A DNA stretch of 43,970 bases, taken from NCBI GenBank assembly GCA_016926695.1, contig JAFGOB010000068.1:1-43970 (forward strand), in the 5' to 3' direction. Shown piece after piece: positions 1-8,133 of this stretch. The stretch comes from Dehalococcoidales bacterium (GTDB lineage: Bacteria > Chloroflexota > Dehalococcoidia > Dehalococcoidales > UBA3254). Made by a program: the position numbers and the translations under genes. Under the pieces are notes generated by a model. That model had not been told where the DNA came from, did not search any database, and saw only the letters and a list, made by a program, of their open reading frames with translations. The stretch's first letter is position 1, and each line of letters opens with the position of its first letter.

Positions 1-2
1 AT

Positions 3-335
3 GGTCCCGTATCTCAAAACGGCAAGCGGTATCTCTTCGGCATTAACCGCCACCGGGCTTGGCAGATCGTGAAGGAATGCGCCGTGAGAGCAAGGCTTCC
101 CAGGCTGGTTAATCCTGAGAACGGAAAGGTACACAATGTCAGCCCGCACAGGCTGCGTGACGCCTTTGCTGTGCATGCGGTAAAGCTCAATGACTCAGGT
201 GACGGTTTAAGGCTCTTACAAGAGCACCTGGGGCACCAGAGCATCACTACTACTATGAAGTACCGCAAGGTATCCGGAGAAGAACAGCGGGAGTGGTATA
301 AGCAGCTGTGGAACGGAGGCAAACAAAATGGGTAA
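3..335 (+). CDS. Tyrosine recombinase/integrase, C-terminal part
   Basis: The reading frame is open from the window edge, so this is the C-terminal catalytic end of a longer gene. It contains the box II motif HRLRDAFA, the LGH motif followed by QSITTTMKY, and the presumptive nucleophile Tyr in MKYRKV, in the order and spacing of phage-type integrases and XerC/D. Such enzymes cut and rejoin DNA at attachment sites or resolve dimers. A GTG at 69 could be read as a start, but homologous sequence continues upstream of it. The stop overlaps the next gene by 8 bp, suggesting translational coupling. The HxLRH histidine is Asp here; that position is not one of the core catalytic residues. Confidence 0.85.
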   Translation, partial: GPVSQNGKRYLFGINRHRAWQIVKECAVRARLPRLVNPENGKVHNVSPHRLRDAFAVHAVKLNDSGDGLRLLQEHLGHQSITTTMKYRKVSGEEQREWYKQLWNGGKQNG

Positions 336-630
336 ATATGCCAATCACGAAGAGTTCGGGGTAAATGCTCCGATCAATTATCGGGAAGATACCACCAGCG
401 AATCCTATCTGAAGGGCATGTCAGTGATCGCGCCTCCTGGGATGAAGCCGAAGTTAATGAGAGGGCAAAGATTTGAAAAGAAAACGGACTTTAAGACTTC
501 AACTACTTGGCACCGTAACTTCGATATCGCCATGTTCGGTGGATCGGATGTTGATGTGCCGGGTTCGGAGTCAAAGCAGATAGACCTTGAAGGCAAAATA
601 AACGGCGTTAAGCGTATACCGGGGAGATAA
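328..630 (+). CDS. Small hypothetical protein of the mobile element
   Basis: A 100-aa soluble protein beginning at an ATG that overlaps the end of the recombinase gene and stopping two bases before the next gene, so it sits in a tight operon. I do not recognise a domain. The sequence has no membrane segment or cysteine cluster and is fairly rich in charged residues. Its position between a recombinase and an ArdC-type protein suggests an element maintenance or accessory role, but that is position only. Confidence 0.6.
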   Translation: MGKYANHEEFGVNAPINYREDTTSESYLKGMSVIAPPGMKPKLMRGQRFEKKTDFKTSTTWHRNFDIAMFGGSDVDVPGSESKQIDLEGKINGVKRIPGR

Positions 631-632
631 TC

Positions 633-2084
633 ATGGCAGGACAGGCTGTAGTAACTATAAATGACAGGCAGTGGGCGGTTGATGTTGCTGCTATGCCCTG
701 GGAGCTCTCACAGGGACTCGGAGGGCTTATGGATCTTCCAGCCGGTACCGGTATGCTTTTCGATCTGGGATACGAGCAGATTATTGAGGTCACCACGATA
801 CCCATGCTTTTTCCGCTTGATATAGCTTTTCTTTCGGAGGATATGACGGTTACCGAAGTCCTTCACAATATGGAGCCGGGACACATCGTTACTTCACAAT
901 CACCGGCCAGGTATTTCCTGGAGGTCAATACTGGGGACTTGGCCGGAATAGAAGTCGGAGAAACCGCTTCGGTAGAATTTTTAACCTTGCAATCAGAACC
1001 CATGGCAGCTGACTGGATAACGCCTATGGCTACTTTTACCGGATTCATATTGGTGGGTGCTCTGGTTGCGAATGCAGTGAAGGGCTTATCTCGGGAAGCC
1101 TTTAGTGAATCAGCTGCTAGGCAGGGTTATACAAACAAAGCTGAAATTGGTAAATGCGAAATAGTCCGTCCGCGGCATTACAGCTTGATGAGCTGGTTTA
1201 ATGCCCCGGTACCAGACTACAGCTTCTCTATCGAGCCTGAAACTAAAGAGCGCAAGATTGACGAGGTTTTACGGAGGCTCAAGTCCGGTGTTGATAACAT
1301 TCAAGAGAGCCAAAACTTCAGGGAATTCTTGCTCACCATGTCCAAGTTTCATAATTATAGCATCGGCAATCTGATGCTGATAATGCTGCAGAAACCGGAT
1401 GCTACCCGGGTGGCTGGCTTTACAACCTGGAAGGATCTTGGCAGATATGTCAAAAAAGGAGAGAAAGGCATTGCTATTCTAGCTCCATGCATGCCGCCGA
1501 AAGAGACCAGGGTGGTAGAACCGGAAGATGAAGAAGATGAAGGAAGTCTAGCTGAGATAAGGCCGATATATTTCAAAGTTGTGCACGTTTTTGATATCAG
1601 CCAGACAGAGGGGAAGGAATTGCCTGAGGTAGAAGTCCCGTCGCTGACAGGTGAAGCCGATGAGGGACTTTTTAACGGGGCACTGGAATTAGCCAATCTT
1701 CAAGGACTTGATGTCAGTTTTGAATCGAGGCCTTACCAGGAACCGGCTATAAAGGGGATGTATTCTGGTAAAACCATCTGGGTACGCCCGGAGGAATCAA
1801 GAGCCCAGCAGCTGAAAACCTTGCTCCATGAGATGGCACATTATTACTCCGAGGGTGTATTCCAGATGCCACGCAGGAATGCCGAGACTATTGCCGAAAG
1901 CGTAGCATTTACCGTCGGCGCCCGCTTCGGCTTTGACAGCGGTATCCGCTCGTTCCCTTATGTCGCTCTCTGGGCCCAGGATAAGAAAGTGCTGGAGCAA
2001 AACCTTGCCGATATCCGCAAGGTCTCAACGAAGATTATTGATGCCCTGGAGCCAAAAATAAGCAGGGTAGGAGCAGCTGTTTAA
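633..2084 (+). CDS. DUF192-like domain fused to ArdC-type antirestriction metalloprotease
   Basis: Residues about 10-115 resemble DUF192 (GLMDLPAG, GMLFDLGY, PLDIAFLSEDMTV and ARYFLEVNTG stand where the family has its GLM, GMLF, PLDIIF and ARYVLEV blocks). A hydrophobic stretch follows at about 131-149. From about 200 onward is an ArdC N-terminal (DUF1738-like) region with the YSIGNLMLI and GFTTWKDLGRYVKKGEKGI blocks, ending in a zinc metalloprotease HEMAH motif at 399-403 with a downstream ETIAES glutamate. ArdC proteins of plasmids protect incoming DNA from restriction and bind ssDNA. The ATG at 633 has a GGGGAG ribosome site. The fusion is unusual; fold assignments are from motif reading only. 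Confidence 0.75.
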   Translation: MAGQAVVTINDRQWAVDVAAMPWELSQGLGGLMDLPAGTGMLFDLGYEQIIEVTTIPMLFPLDIAFLSEDMTVTEVLHNMEPGHIVTSQSPARYFLEVNTGDLAGIEVGETASVEFLTLQSEPMAADWITPMATFTGFILVGALVANAVKGLSREAFSESAARQGYTNKAEIGKCEIVRPRHYSLMSWFNAPVPDYSFSIEPETKERKIDEVLRRLKSGVDNIQESQNFREFLLTMSKFHNYSIGNLMLIMLQKPDATRVAGFTTWKDLGRYVKKGEKGIAILAPCMPPKETRVVEPEDEEDEGSLAEIRPIYFKVVHVFDISQTEGKELPEVEVPSLTGEADEGLFNGALELANLQGLDVSFESRPYQEPAIKGMYSGKTIWVRPEESRAQQLKTLLHEMAHYYSEGVFQMPRRNAETIAESVAFTVGARFGFDSGIRSFPYVALWAQDKKVLEQNLADIRKVSTKIIDALEPKISRVGAAV

Positions 2085-2093
2085 GGTAAACAT

Positions 2094-2630
2094 ATGGTTA
2101 TCGAAATTAGGCCAAGTAGAGGAGGTTTCTTAAGGCCGTTCGGCTGTGGGTGGTTTATCCGGGAGTTTCTCTTGGGTAAAGGTCCGGAAGGCTCTGGTGT
2201 TATTGATCCTGAGCAGGGAGCTCCGCAGGCAGATATAAACTACGAATACAAGGAAGCGCTAGCCCGGGCTACAGCTAGAGATCGAGCCGAAAGGATTATC
2301 AGCAATATGGTAGTAAAGGGCGCGGATGTAACCGAAGAGGAAGCCGAGAAAATATACCAGCGCGAACTTAAACGGGTTTCCCGGAAATTCACTCACATGC
2401 GTTATCACTCGTTCCTGATGTACTTTGGTGTGCTCAAGCGGCTCGGATGGGTGGAGGCTACCGAAGTGACTGAGCCTTCTACTATCCAGGATTACTACCC
2501 GCCGGCTCCGGAGCGGACCTACTATCGACTCACAAAGAAGGGTATCCAGGCTGGGGATGAGTTATGGTCTAATCCTCTCTTCACCCTTTATCCTGAAATC
2601 GGACCAAGCCACATGAAGAAACCCGATTGA
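2094..2630 (+). CDS. Hypothetical protein with winged-helix-like C-terminus
   Basis: A 178-aa protein nine bases after the ArdC gene, probably in the same operon. The N-terminus (about 1-35) is Gly/Arg/Phe rich, the middle is a charged helix, and residues about 100-160 contain a block ending in RTYYRLTKKGIQAGDELW, which looks like the recognition helix and wing of a winged-helix DNA-binding domain. I do not recognise the family. Similar unknowns accompany ArdC genes in mobile elements, which would fit a role in element regulation, but this is inference. Confidence 0.6.
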   Translation: MVIEIRPSRGGFLRPFGCGWFIREFLLGKGPEGSGVIDPEQGAPQADINYEYKEALARATARDRAERIISNMVVKGADVTEEEAEKIYQRELKRVSRKFTHMRYHSFLMYFGVLKRLGWVEATEVTEPSTIQDYYPPAPERTYYRLTKKGIQAGDELWSNPLFTLYPEIGPSHMKKPD

Positions 2631-2755
2631 AACATAAGAAAATAGCCCGCTTTCATCTTGAAAACGTTTTATTAAGTAAGAATTCTGAATACATTCTTTC
2701 CCATTTAAGCTATTGTCAAATATTGTATTGCGCATTATTTGTAGCGTAAGGTAAG

Positions 2756-3427
2756 ATGGCAATGAAAATGATTACGATAGGCGAATTAGCTAGTGAGACA
2801 CTCGATGAAAGGGAATTAAAGCTAGCAGAACACTTGGCTATGCTGCTTGACGATAATACTTGGGATGCAGCCTCCCTGATTGAAGAGATTATCCCTGTAT
2901 ATTGGGAAAGGGTTGATGATTTTGATCAGACACTTGATCCAGATAACGTTTTTCGCCCACTGTATTACATTCATGGTAAAGCCACTATGAGTGCCGAAAT
3001 GTTTAGAGAAAATACGAGGGCATACATGCTTTTCATTAGTGGTCATATAGAAGGCTGTTTACAACAATTAATGCCTTTCCCTCGTGATGACCGAAAAATA
3101 TCAAAGACATTTGGTCCTTTAGTAGCGCAGTTAAAAAACAAGGGTGCTTTATCAGGCAAATTAGCCGATAAATTATGGAAATTCAACGAAGCTATAAATG
3201 TTCCTTCTAAGCACTTCGGCGCCTATATGCCTACTCGGCGGTTAAAGGAAAGAACTTTTAGCGTAATAGAGACAGCTTTGGCATTAGTACTCATGCGGAA
3301 ATTGTCGATGCAATTATTTGATCTTCTGGATATTACAGGGAAGCCTCTACCAAGAAAATGGCCAGCATTTCAAGAGGAATGGCTAACATGGAATCGCCAA
3401 GTGCGAGATAATCCTGAGTCTGTATAG
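2756..3427 (+). CDS. Hypothetical alpha-helical protein, possible HEPN-like fold
   Basis: A 223-aa, mostly helical soluble protein. ATGs at 2756, 2762 and 2765 are all possible; a GTAAGGTAAG stretch just upstream is a weak ribosome site. The sequence has two helical blocks and then FNEAINVPSKHFGAY, which carries N-x4-H at the place where HEPN ribonucleases have R-x4-H. With no arginine this would be a degenerate or inactive version, so the fold is only a suggestion. It lies next to the opposite-strand zinc-ribbon protein that has a proper R-x4-H motif and converges with it. No function is assigned. Confidence 0.55.
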   Translation: MAMKMITIGELASETLDERELKLAEHLAMLLDDNTWDAASLIEEIIPVYWERVDDFDQTLDPDNVFRPLYYIHGKATMSAEMFRENTRAYMLFISGHIEGCLQQLMPFPRDDRKISKTFGPLVAQLKNKGALSGKLADKLWKFNEAINVPSKHFGAYMPTRRLKERTFSVIETALALVLMRKLSMQLFDLLDITGKPLPRKWPAFQEEWLTWNRQVRDNPESV

Positions 3428-3466
3428 ACAATAGGTACCAGTAAGCTTAGCTTGTAGCTAATTTAG

Positions 3467-4528
3467 TTAAACATCACCTGATTGTCCATGATGAATAAAT
3501 AATTGGCTATGCGCCTGCTCTAGAATTTTAGTAGCGAGTTCTATGGCCACGTTAATTTCTTCTGGGGTTACGATAACATCTCTACCTTCGAGTTCACCTA
3601 AGCGTACCTTCTCCAAATACTTCCTGTCTATTATTCCGAGATTATGAGTAATCGGATGTCGTTTCTCAAAGGTAAGCCGAAGCGAATCAATTTCGTTCGA
3701 GTCGTGATTGCTGAGCAGCTGTACATTGAATTCTCCCTTCCAGACTTGTTGTGCTAATTCAATGTTTTGATATTTATTACCTATTTTCTTGAGCTTCTCC
3801 TGTATCTGGTCATCTGATAATCCAACTTCTCTCATTTTACGACGAGTCATGGCTCGCATGGCTGCTTCAAAAATAGAGACTACATCTTCAAGAGCATTTT
3901 CAATATCTCGGGCAGCGACTCTTGCTCCGAAAGAGTCCTGACGTCTTTTTACATCACTCAGCATCTTTTTAACAACTTCAAATTCCTTCACAACGTGTAC
4001 AAGGAATATATCATGGCCGCAATCAGGGCACCATGTTGCCAGGCCGAATACTGTATGCTGTAGACCACAATTAGGACAAGTAACATCACGCCGTAAAACT
4101 TCTTCCATCGGCGGTATAACCGGAGGGGAATTGCCGGGCTTGTAACTCATTTCCAGTGTGAACATTCCCTTGCCATACGTCTTTTTCCCTGAGGAACCTA
4201 AGCCTAAGGCTCCTTTAAACTGTTCGTTAATTCCTTTTACAGCCTCGCGGAGAGCAATTTGTTTTGCGTATTCGATCTGTGCTGTAGTGAAAAAATTATT
4301 AGGCTCTTCTTCATATCGACAATATGGGCAATATGCTTTCAATTGATTGTCTGTAATGCCGGTTCCAAGTTTGACTTTAAAATAACCTGGACAACATGTG
4401 TTATCCGGACAGTTCCTACCTACAAAACCATCGGCATCAGCGGGAATACTCATTTGCATCGAGTATTTATCCATTCCTACTCGTTTAACCTTGTACGGAC
4501 CACCTTCCTTGAAAATCCCATCATTCAT
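3467..4528 (-). CDS. Zinc-ribbon protein with HEPN-like R-x4-H motif
   Basis: A 353-aa protein from the ATG at 4528; a TTG at 4567 would add 13 residues but has no ribosome site. Two zinc-binding pairs are visible: C40/C45/C46 with CPYC at 67-70, and CPNC (151-154) with CPDC (167-170). The C-terminal half is helical, with an RRQ/RRK-rich stretch and RHPITH (R290, H295), the R-x4-H signature of HEPN ribonucleases found in toxin and defence proteins. Zinc ribbons often bind nucleic acid. The gene stands alone on the minus strand, divergent from the replication genes. A role in RNA cleavage or element immunity is inferred from the motif alone. Confidence 0.65.
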   Translation of the reverse strand: MNDGIFKEGGPYKVKRVGMDKYSMQMSIPADADGFVGRNCPDNTCCPGYFKVKLGTGITDNQLKAYCPYCRYEEEPNNFFTTAQIEYAKQIALREAVKGINEQFKGALGLGSSGKKTYGKGMFTLEMSYKPGNSPPVIPPMEEVLRRDVTCPNCGLQHTVFGLATWCPDCGHDIFLVHVVKEFEVVKKMLSDVKRRQDSFGARVAARDIENALEDVVSIFEAAMRAMTRRKMREVGLSDDQIQEKLKKIGNKYQNIELAQQVWKGEFNVQLLSNHDSNEIDSLRLTFEKRHPITHNLGIIDRKYLEKVRLGELEGRDVIVTPEEINVAIELATKILEQAHSQLFIHHGQSGDV

Positions 4529-4848
4529 AGTTGTTTCTATCCTAATCCAATTAAGGCTGTCTTTCAAATCGAATTTGGCTTAGCTATTGATCTCATAAAA
4601 CAAATCAAACGAGACAAAAGGTATGTATAAAAATCGTGAAGAACTTAGGTTATCGCTATAAATTAACATATTGTATTCAACTTTATTCGGGCTGGGGGAG
4701 AGACGATAAACATGCTAGTTCTTGAAATTTTACCTTATGACTTTTTGTTGGACAATGAAGCTGGAAAACAACAAAAAGCACCTTAAAAACTGAATAGCGA
4801 AGCTCTGACCCGAACGCTTGCCCTACTGCAAACAAAGGGGGATAAGCG
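4529..4848. other. Divergent intergenic region
   Basis: About 320 bases between the minus-strand zinc-ribbon gene and the plus-strand sigma-like gene. It is AT-rich, has no coding-like ORF, and contains one perfect 10-bp inverted repeat (4741-4778). A GGGGG-type ribosome site precedes the ATG at 4849. Promoters for both genes must lie here, but I could not identify convincing boxes. Confidence 0.5.
4741..4778. repeat. Perfect 10-bp inverted repeat
   Basis: CTTTTTGTTG at 4741-4750 is repeated in reverse complement as CAACAAAAAG at 4769-4778, with an 18-nt spacer. It lies between divergent genes, 70 bases before the sigma-like gene. It could be an operator, or a stem that terminates transcripts coming from upstream. 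Confidence 0.5.
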
Positions 4849-5367
4849 ATGACAGTAAGTTTAGCCAGCCCACAAGATAATGACCCCCTATCCTATGACA
4901 GGCTAGACGGTGAGTGGCGGCAGTGGTATGACACCGCTCACCGCTTTGAGCGAAAAGTGCCAGCACAGGATAGAGGGGACATACGGCATAATATCATATT
5001 GGAGCTAGCCCTTGCCAGAGCTAGAGACGGAAACAAACCGTTTAGCAAGGCTATGATGTATAGAGTGGCTAGCTTTGTAGTTGCTGACTACTGGCGCAAG
5101 GCGAGCCGTAAGCCGACAATGCTAAGTCTTGAAGCCGAAATAGACAACGGAGACGGAGACACTACCGAGCTAATCAATACAGTTGCCGATGATAAGGCGA
5201 TTGATGTCTCGGCTTGGATTGATGCCAGAACTTGGTTACTCGGTTGTCCGCACAGGCTAGTCCAGATTGCCCATAAGAAGCTAGCTGGTGAGGCTCTTAA
5301 TAATAGGGAGCGTCAATATCTATGGTATTACCGACAAAGGGAGCAAAAAAGCCTTATTGCTTCCTAA
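4849..5367 (+). CDS. Sigma-70 region 2-like protein of the element
   Basis: A 172-aa protein. Residues about 65-95 (AMMYRVASFVVADYWRKA followed by SRKPTMLSLEAEI) resemble the end of sigma region 2 in ECF-type factors, where an LYRIARNLLIDYLRR-type helix is followed by a basic linker and SLDE. The C-terminus (KLAGEALNNRERQYLWYYRQ) could be a region 4-like helical hairpin but is poorly conserved. It may be a small transcription factor that drives the element's own replication genes, or a DNA-binding relative without sigma activity. AAAGGGGG precedes the ATG. It is followed by the clamp gene after a 126-base spacer. Confidence 0.6.
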   Translation: MTVSLASPQDNDPLSYDRLDGEWRQWYDTAHRFERKVPAQDRGDIRHNIILELALARARDGNKPFSKAMMYRVASFVVADYWRKASRKPTMLSLEAEIDNGDGDTTELINTVADDKAIDVSAWIDARTWLLGCPHRLVQIAHKKLAGEALNNRERQYLWYYRQREQKSLIAS

Positions 5368-5493
5368 CGTTTCACCCTCTCAAAACGGTATATATAGTGG
5401 GAGCACTGATTATGCCAGCGGATTGCGGATAATCAGTAGCTTACTGCTAGGCAAAGCCGATAGCCTTGCCCACTGTCGGATAGCCAATAGGGG

Positions 5494-6765
5494 GTGAATA
5501 AAATAGAACAACTGAATATTGAGGGCAAGCGTTCAGGTGAGGGCTTCGTAACGCACAAGGCGACACTGGTAAATGCCTTATCAAGGGCGTTAGCCGACAG
5601 AGTAACAGTCAATGATTATACTCTGGGGCGTAAGGGCTTTCTTACCTATCTTAAGGCTTTAGGCGGAAGCAACATTGTCAAAGTCGTTCCTTCCTCTAAC
5701 GGTAACGCTAGCGAGTCGCAGGTTGCCGATAAAAAGCTGAAAGTGGTATGCGGAGCAAATACCAGTTACCTTGAGGACTTGACTTGGATTGGCGAGAATA
5801 CCCCTGTTAAACTTTGTGATGTCAGGGTAAGCCCGTCAAACTCGGTCAAGCCTAATCTCGGAGCTTCCGAGCTAGCCGAAGCACTATCAAGGGTATTGCC
5901 GTTTACCTGTAAAGAGGACACCCGACCAGTTTTCCAGTGTGTCAATTTCATAGCTAAAGACGGCAAGCTCTTTCTGGTAAGTGCCGACGGTTACAGGCTG
6001 GCGATTGTCTCCCTTGACTACGACGACGGAGACGGTCAAGCCCTGATAAACCGAGAAGAGCTTAAGGGAATAGCCAATGCCTTGAACAGGGCGAAACGAG
6101 TAAGGCTTGGCTTTGATAAAAGCGAAGCCAGTCTTGACGGTTCAAGCCTTATCATAGATACCGACCTGATAAGGTATAAGTGGATTGGTGATACTGGTAA
6201 CTTCCCCGAATACGAAAAGCTGATACCTTCCGAGCATAACTGTCTAGTCCACTTTGACACAACCGAAGCTCTGAAAGCGGTTAACTCTCTCAAAGCCTTA
6301 TCCGATGGCAAGTCCTACCCGATAGACCTTGCCATAGCTGACGGTAAAATCATTATGGCTAATCCCGATGATAACGGACAAGCCGAGATACCAGCCGAGA
6401 CGCAGGGTGAGGTAAAAGTAAGGCTAGACGGAAGCTATTTAGCTGACGCTCTAAGGGCTTGTGGCGGTATGGTGGAATTGAAGCTCACCGACGGCAAATC
6501 ACCAGTTCTCTTTTCCAGTAACGGTTACAAGCTGGTGGTAATGCCAATGCTTACTACCGAGAGCCGAGAGACTGCCGAGCCAGAGATAAGCCAAGCCGAA
6601 ACGGAAGCCGAGCCAAAGCCAGAGGCAGAAACAGAACCGCAGGAAACCGAGCCAGCAGAAAACGAGCAAGATAATGCCGTTACCGAAGCTGAAGCTGTTG
6701 TCAAAAAAGTAAAGCCCAAGCCGAAGCGTAAAAGCAAGGCAAAAGAGCCTGTCGCAGTAGCCTAA
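5494..6765 (+). CDS. dnaN: DNA polymerase III beta sliding-clamp paralogue with charged tail
   Basis: A 423-aa protein from a GTG. The middle carries the clamp landmarks SADGYRLA, the strand series ending GNFPEYEKLIP, and a last domain with YLADALRACGG and a terminal YKLVVMPM, the order seen in DnaN domains II and III. The first 110 residues are a poor match to domain I. After the clamp ends near residue 350 comes a tail of about 60 residues, first Glu/Ala/Pro rich and then Lys rich (KKVKPKPKRKSKAK), absent from the usual 366-aa clamp. It probably recruits or competes for the host replicase on the element's DNA. The start is not certain because the spacing to a ribosome site is poor. Confidence 0.8.
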   Translation: MNKIEQLNIEGKRSGEGFVTHKATLVNALSRALADRVTVNDYTLGRKGFLTYLKALGGSNIVKVVPSSNGNASESQVADKKLKVVCGANTSYLEDLTWIGENTPVKLCDVRVSPSNSVKPNLGASELAEALSRVLPFTCKEDTRPVFQCVNFIAKDGKLFLVSADGYRLAIVSLDYDDGDGQALINREELKGIANALNRAKRVRLGFDKSEASLDGSSLIIDTDLIRYKWIGDTGNFPEYEKLIPSEHNCLVHFDTTEALKAVNSLKALSDGKSYPIDLAIADGKIIMANPDDNGQAEIPAETQGEVKVRLDGSYLADALRACGGMVELKLTDGKSPVLFSSNGYKLVVMPMLTTESRETAEPEISQAETEAEPKPEAETEPQETEPAENEQDNAVTEAEAVVKKVKPKPKRKSKAKEPVAVA

Positions 6766-6812
6766 AAAGTCCGAAATAGAACGCTTGAACTCAGAATAAG
6801 CCACACGCAAAG

Positions 6813-6836
6813 AGAGGGTGGAGACGCCCTCTTTTT
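6813..6836 (+). terminator. Intrinsic terminator after the clamp gene
   Basis: AGAGGGTG (6813-6820) pairs with CGCCCTCT (6825-6832), including one T-G wobble, around a GAGA tetraloop and is followed by a T run. It lies 48 bases after the clamp stop codon and is well placed to end the replication transcript. Confidence 0.85.
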
Positions 6837-6912
6837 GTCTTTTTAAGGGGTATTCGCTCCCCAGCGTGGGAGTGGATACCCCTGTTTTTGTGGCTGGAAA
6901 GGAGGTGAAACT

Positions 6913-7209
6913 GTGCCTATTAAATGGAGCGCACTCAGGGTAAGCGAAGCAATGGATATGGTCGAGGAGTTCGTCAATCAGGCTACAGAACCGTTGGAAC
7001 AAGCAAAGATGGTAGCCAATGAAGCCAGGAATATCGCAAACCTGCCCCAATACCTTGACCAGCGCCTTGTCCGGCTCTCTATTGATATCGAGCGGATAGA
7101 CTATATCACGTCATCAATTGAAGCTGTCCGCAGAGACTTACCCGACAAAGCGATAGAGTCAGAAAGAAAGTCAGCAGACCATGGCCGGCAGCCGGTATTA
7201 GTCGGCTAA
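6913..7209 (+). CDS. Small helical hypothetical protein
   Basis: A 98-aa protein from a GTG preceded by an excellent AAGGAGGTG ribosome site, which decides the start. It is almost entirely predicted helix with heptad-like spacing (MVEEFVNQATEPLEQAKMV, then SIDIERIDYITSSIEAVRRDL), so a coiled coil or small oligomer is plausible. No known domain is recognised. It follows the terminator and begins a short two-gene unit with the next unknown protein. Confidence 0.65.
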   Translation: MPIKWSALRVSEAMDMVEEFVNQATEPLEQAKMVANEARNIANLPQYLDQRLVRLSIDIERIDYITSSIEAVRRDLPDKAIESERKSADHGRQPVLVG

Positions 7210-7267
7210 AATAACCGGACTTTGCAGGGGTAACTATACCCAAAATCTGAATGAAAAGGGGAATACT

Positions 7268-7753
7268 GTGTCTAAAACATCAGATGCCATGGTAAGTGAC
7301 CTGGTGGGTACTTTTACAGACCCGATAATTGTCTATCCTGGGGGATGGGGAGATACCTTGCCCGGTTGGCTAAAAGAAGCAATTACTTTAGAGAGGCTGG
7401 AGACCAATATCAAAACCTTGAATAAAGATGAGCCAACCGGGACAAATGCCGAAGCCTGCGCCTATCTCTATACCGCTGGGCTTACTGCACCGATGGATAG
7501 TGACTGGAGCCAGATATACCTTTATGTTGCAACTATAACCTATGCAAGGCACAAAGGTAATCAAGTTCCAGATGATATACGGGTTGAATCACTCACTGAT
7601 TACCAAATGGGTGAGCTGGGCAGACTAAAATCATGGCTTTTTCAGCATAGAATAAAAGCAAGGCAAGATAAAGACCGAGCCGAGCGCAGGCAGGTAAAAG
7701 AAGATACGGCGGCACAAAAAGAGGCTGAAAAACCAATGTTGTTTCAGTTCTAA
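7268..7753 (+). CDS. Hypothetical protein of the element
   Basis: A 161-aa soluble protein from a GTG with an AAAAGGGG ribosome site. It has a conserved-looking core (VYPGGWGDTLPGWL, then an EACAYLYTAGLTAPM block) and a highly charged C-terminal helix rich in Lys, Arg, Asp and Glu. I do not recognise the family. It is followed directly by a strong terminator, so it is the last gene of the left module. Confidence 0.6.
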   Translation: MSKTSDAMVSDLVGTFTDPIIVYPGGWGDTLPGWLKEAITLERLETNIKTLNKDEPTGTNAEACAYLYTAGLTAPMDSDWSQIYLYVATITYARHKGNQVPDDIRVESLTDYQMGELGRLKSWLFQHRIKARQDKDRAERRQVKEDTAAQKEAEKPMLFQF

Positions 7754-7773
7754 AGATAGCATCGTCGGATTTG

Positions 7774-7815
7774 AAAAGGGAGCTGGGATTTAACAATCTC
7801 AGTTCCCTTTTTTTA
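7774..7815 (+). terminator. Strong intrinsic terminator
   Basis: A long stem, 7774-7790 with 7795-7811 (AAAAGGGAGCTGGGATT against AATCTCAGTTCCCTTTT), pairs through nearly its whole length with G-T wobbles around a TAAC loop, and is followed by TTTTTATTTTG. It separates the left element module from the defence island. Confidence 0.9.
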
Positions 7816-7903
7816 TTTTGATTTGTGCATTTAAGGATTGATTTCCTTTATTCGTAGTGCTACTATTGCGATAACGATAGATTGCTTCGATTGGAGGGGC
7901 GGC

Positions 7904-8104
7904 ATGCCTGTTCTGGATAACTATGTAAACGTTCACGAGGCAGCAGATGTGTTGGGTGTTCATTGGGAAACCGTTAAACGGATGTGTCGTGAAGATCGTT
8001 TGCCGGCAAAGAAGATACATAACATGTGGCTAATAGACAAAGAAGATCTAACCAAATTCGCTTCAACTTATAATGAACCACGGCGAGGAAAAAGGAAAAG
8101 GTAG
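7904..8104 (+). CDS. Excisionase-type helix-turn-helix DNA-binding protein
   Basis: A 66-aa protein from the ATG at 7904, chosen because TTGGAGGGG lies just upstream; the frame is open further upstream but without a ribosome site. Residues about 8-55 (VNVHEAADVLGVHWETVKRMCREDRLPAKKI, continuing to MWLIDKEDLTKF) match the HTH_17/excisionase (MerR-like) domain, ended by a basic tail. It lies 29 bases before hsdM and probably regulates the restriction cluster, or is a leftover excision factor of the element. Confidence 0.8.
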   Translation: MPVLDNYVNVHEAADVLGVHWETVKRMCREDRLPAKKIHNMWLIDKEDLTKFASTYNEPRRGKRKR

Positions 8105-8133
8105 AAATGCATATCTTGTACCTGGAGGCATAG

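Noticed and set aside
6499..7050. A 183-codon minus-strand frame over the clamp tail
   Set aside because: Antisense to the repetitive Glu/Pro/Lys tail of the clamp gene; its apparent Leu/Phe/Gly-rich sequence is a reflection of that repeat, and it crosses a strong plus-strand terminator.
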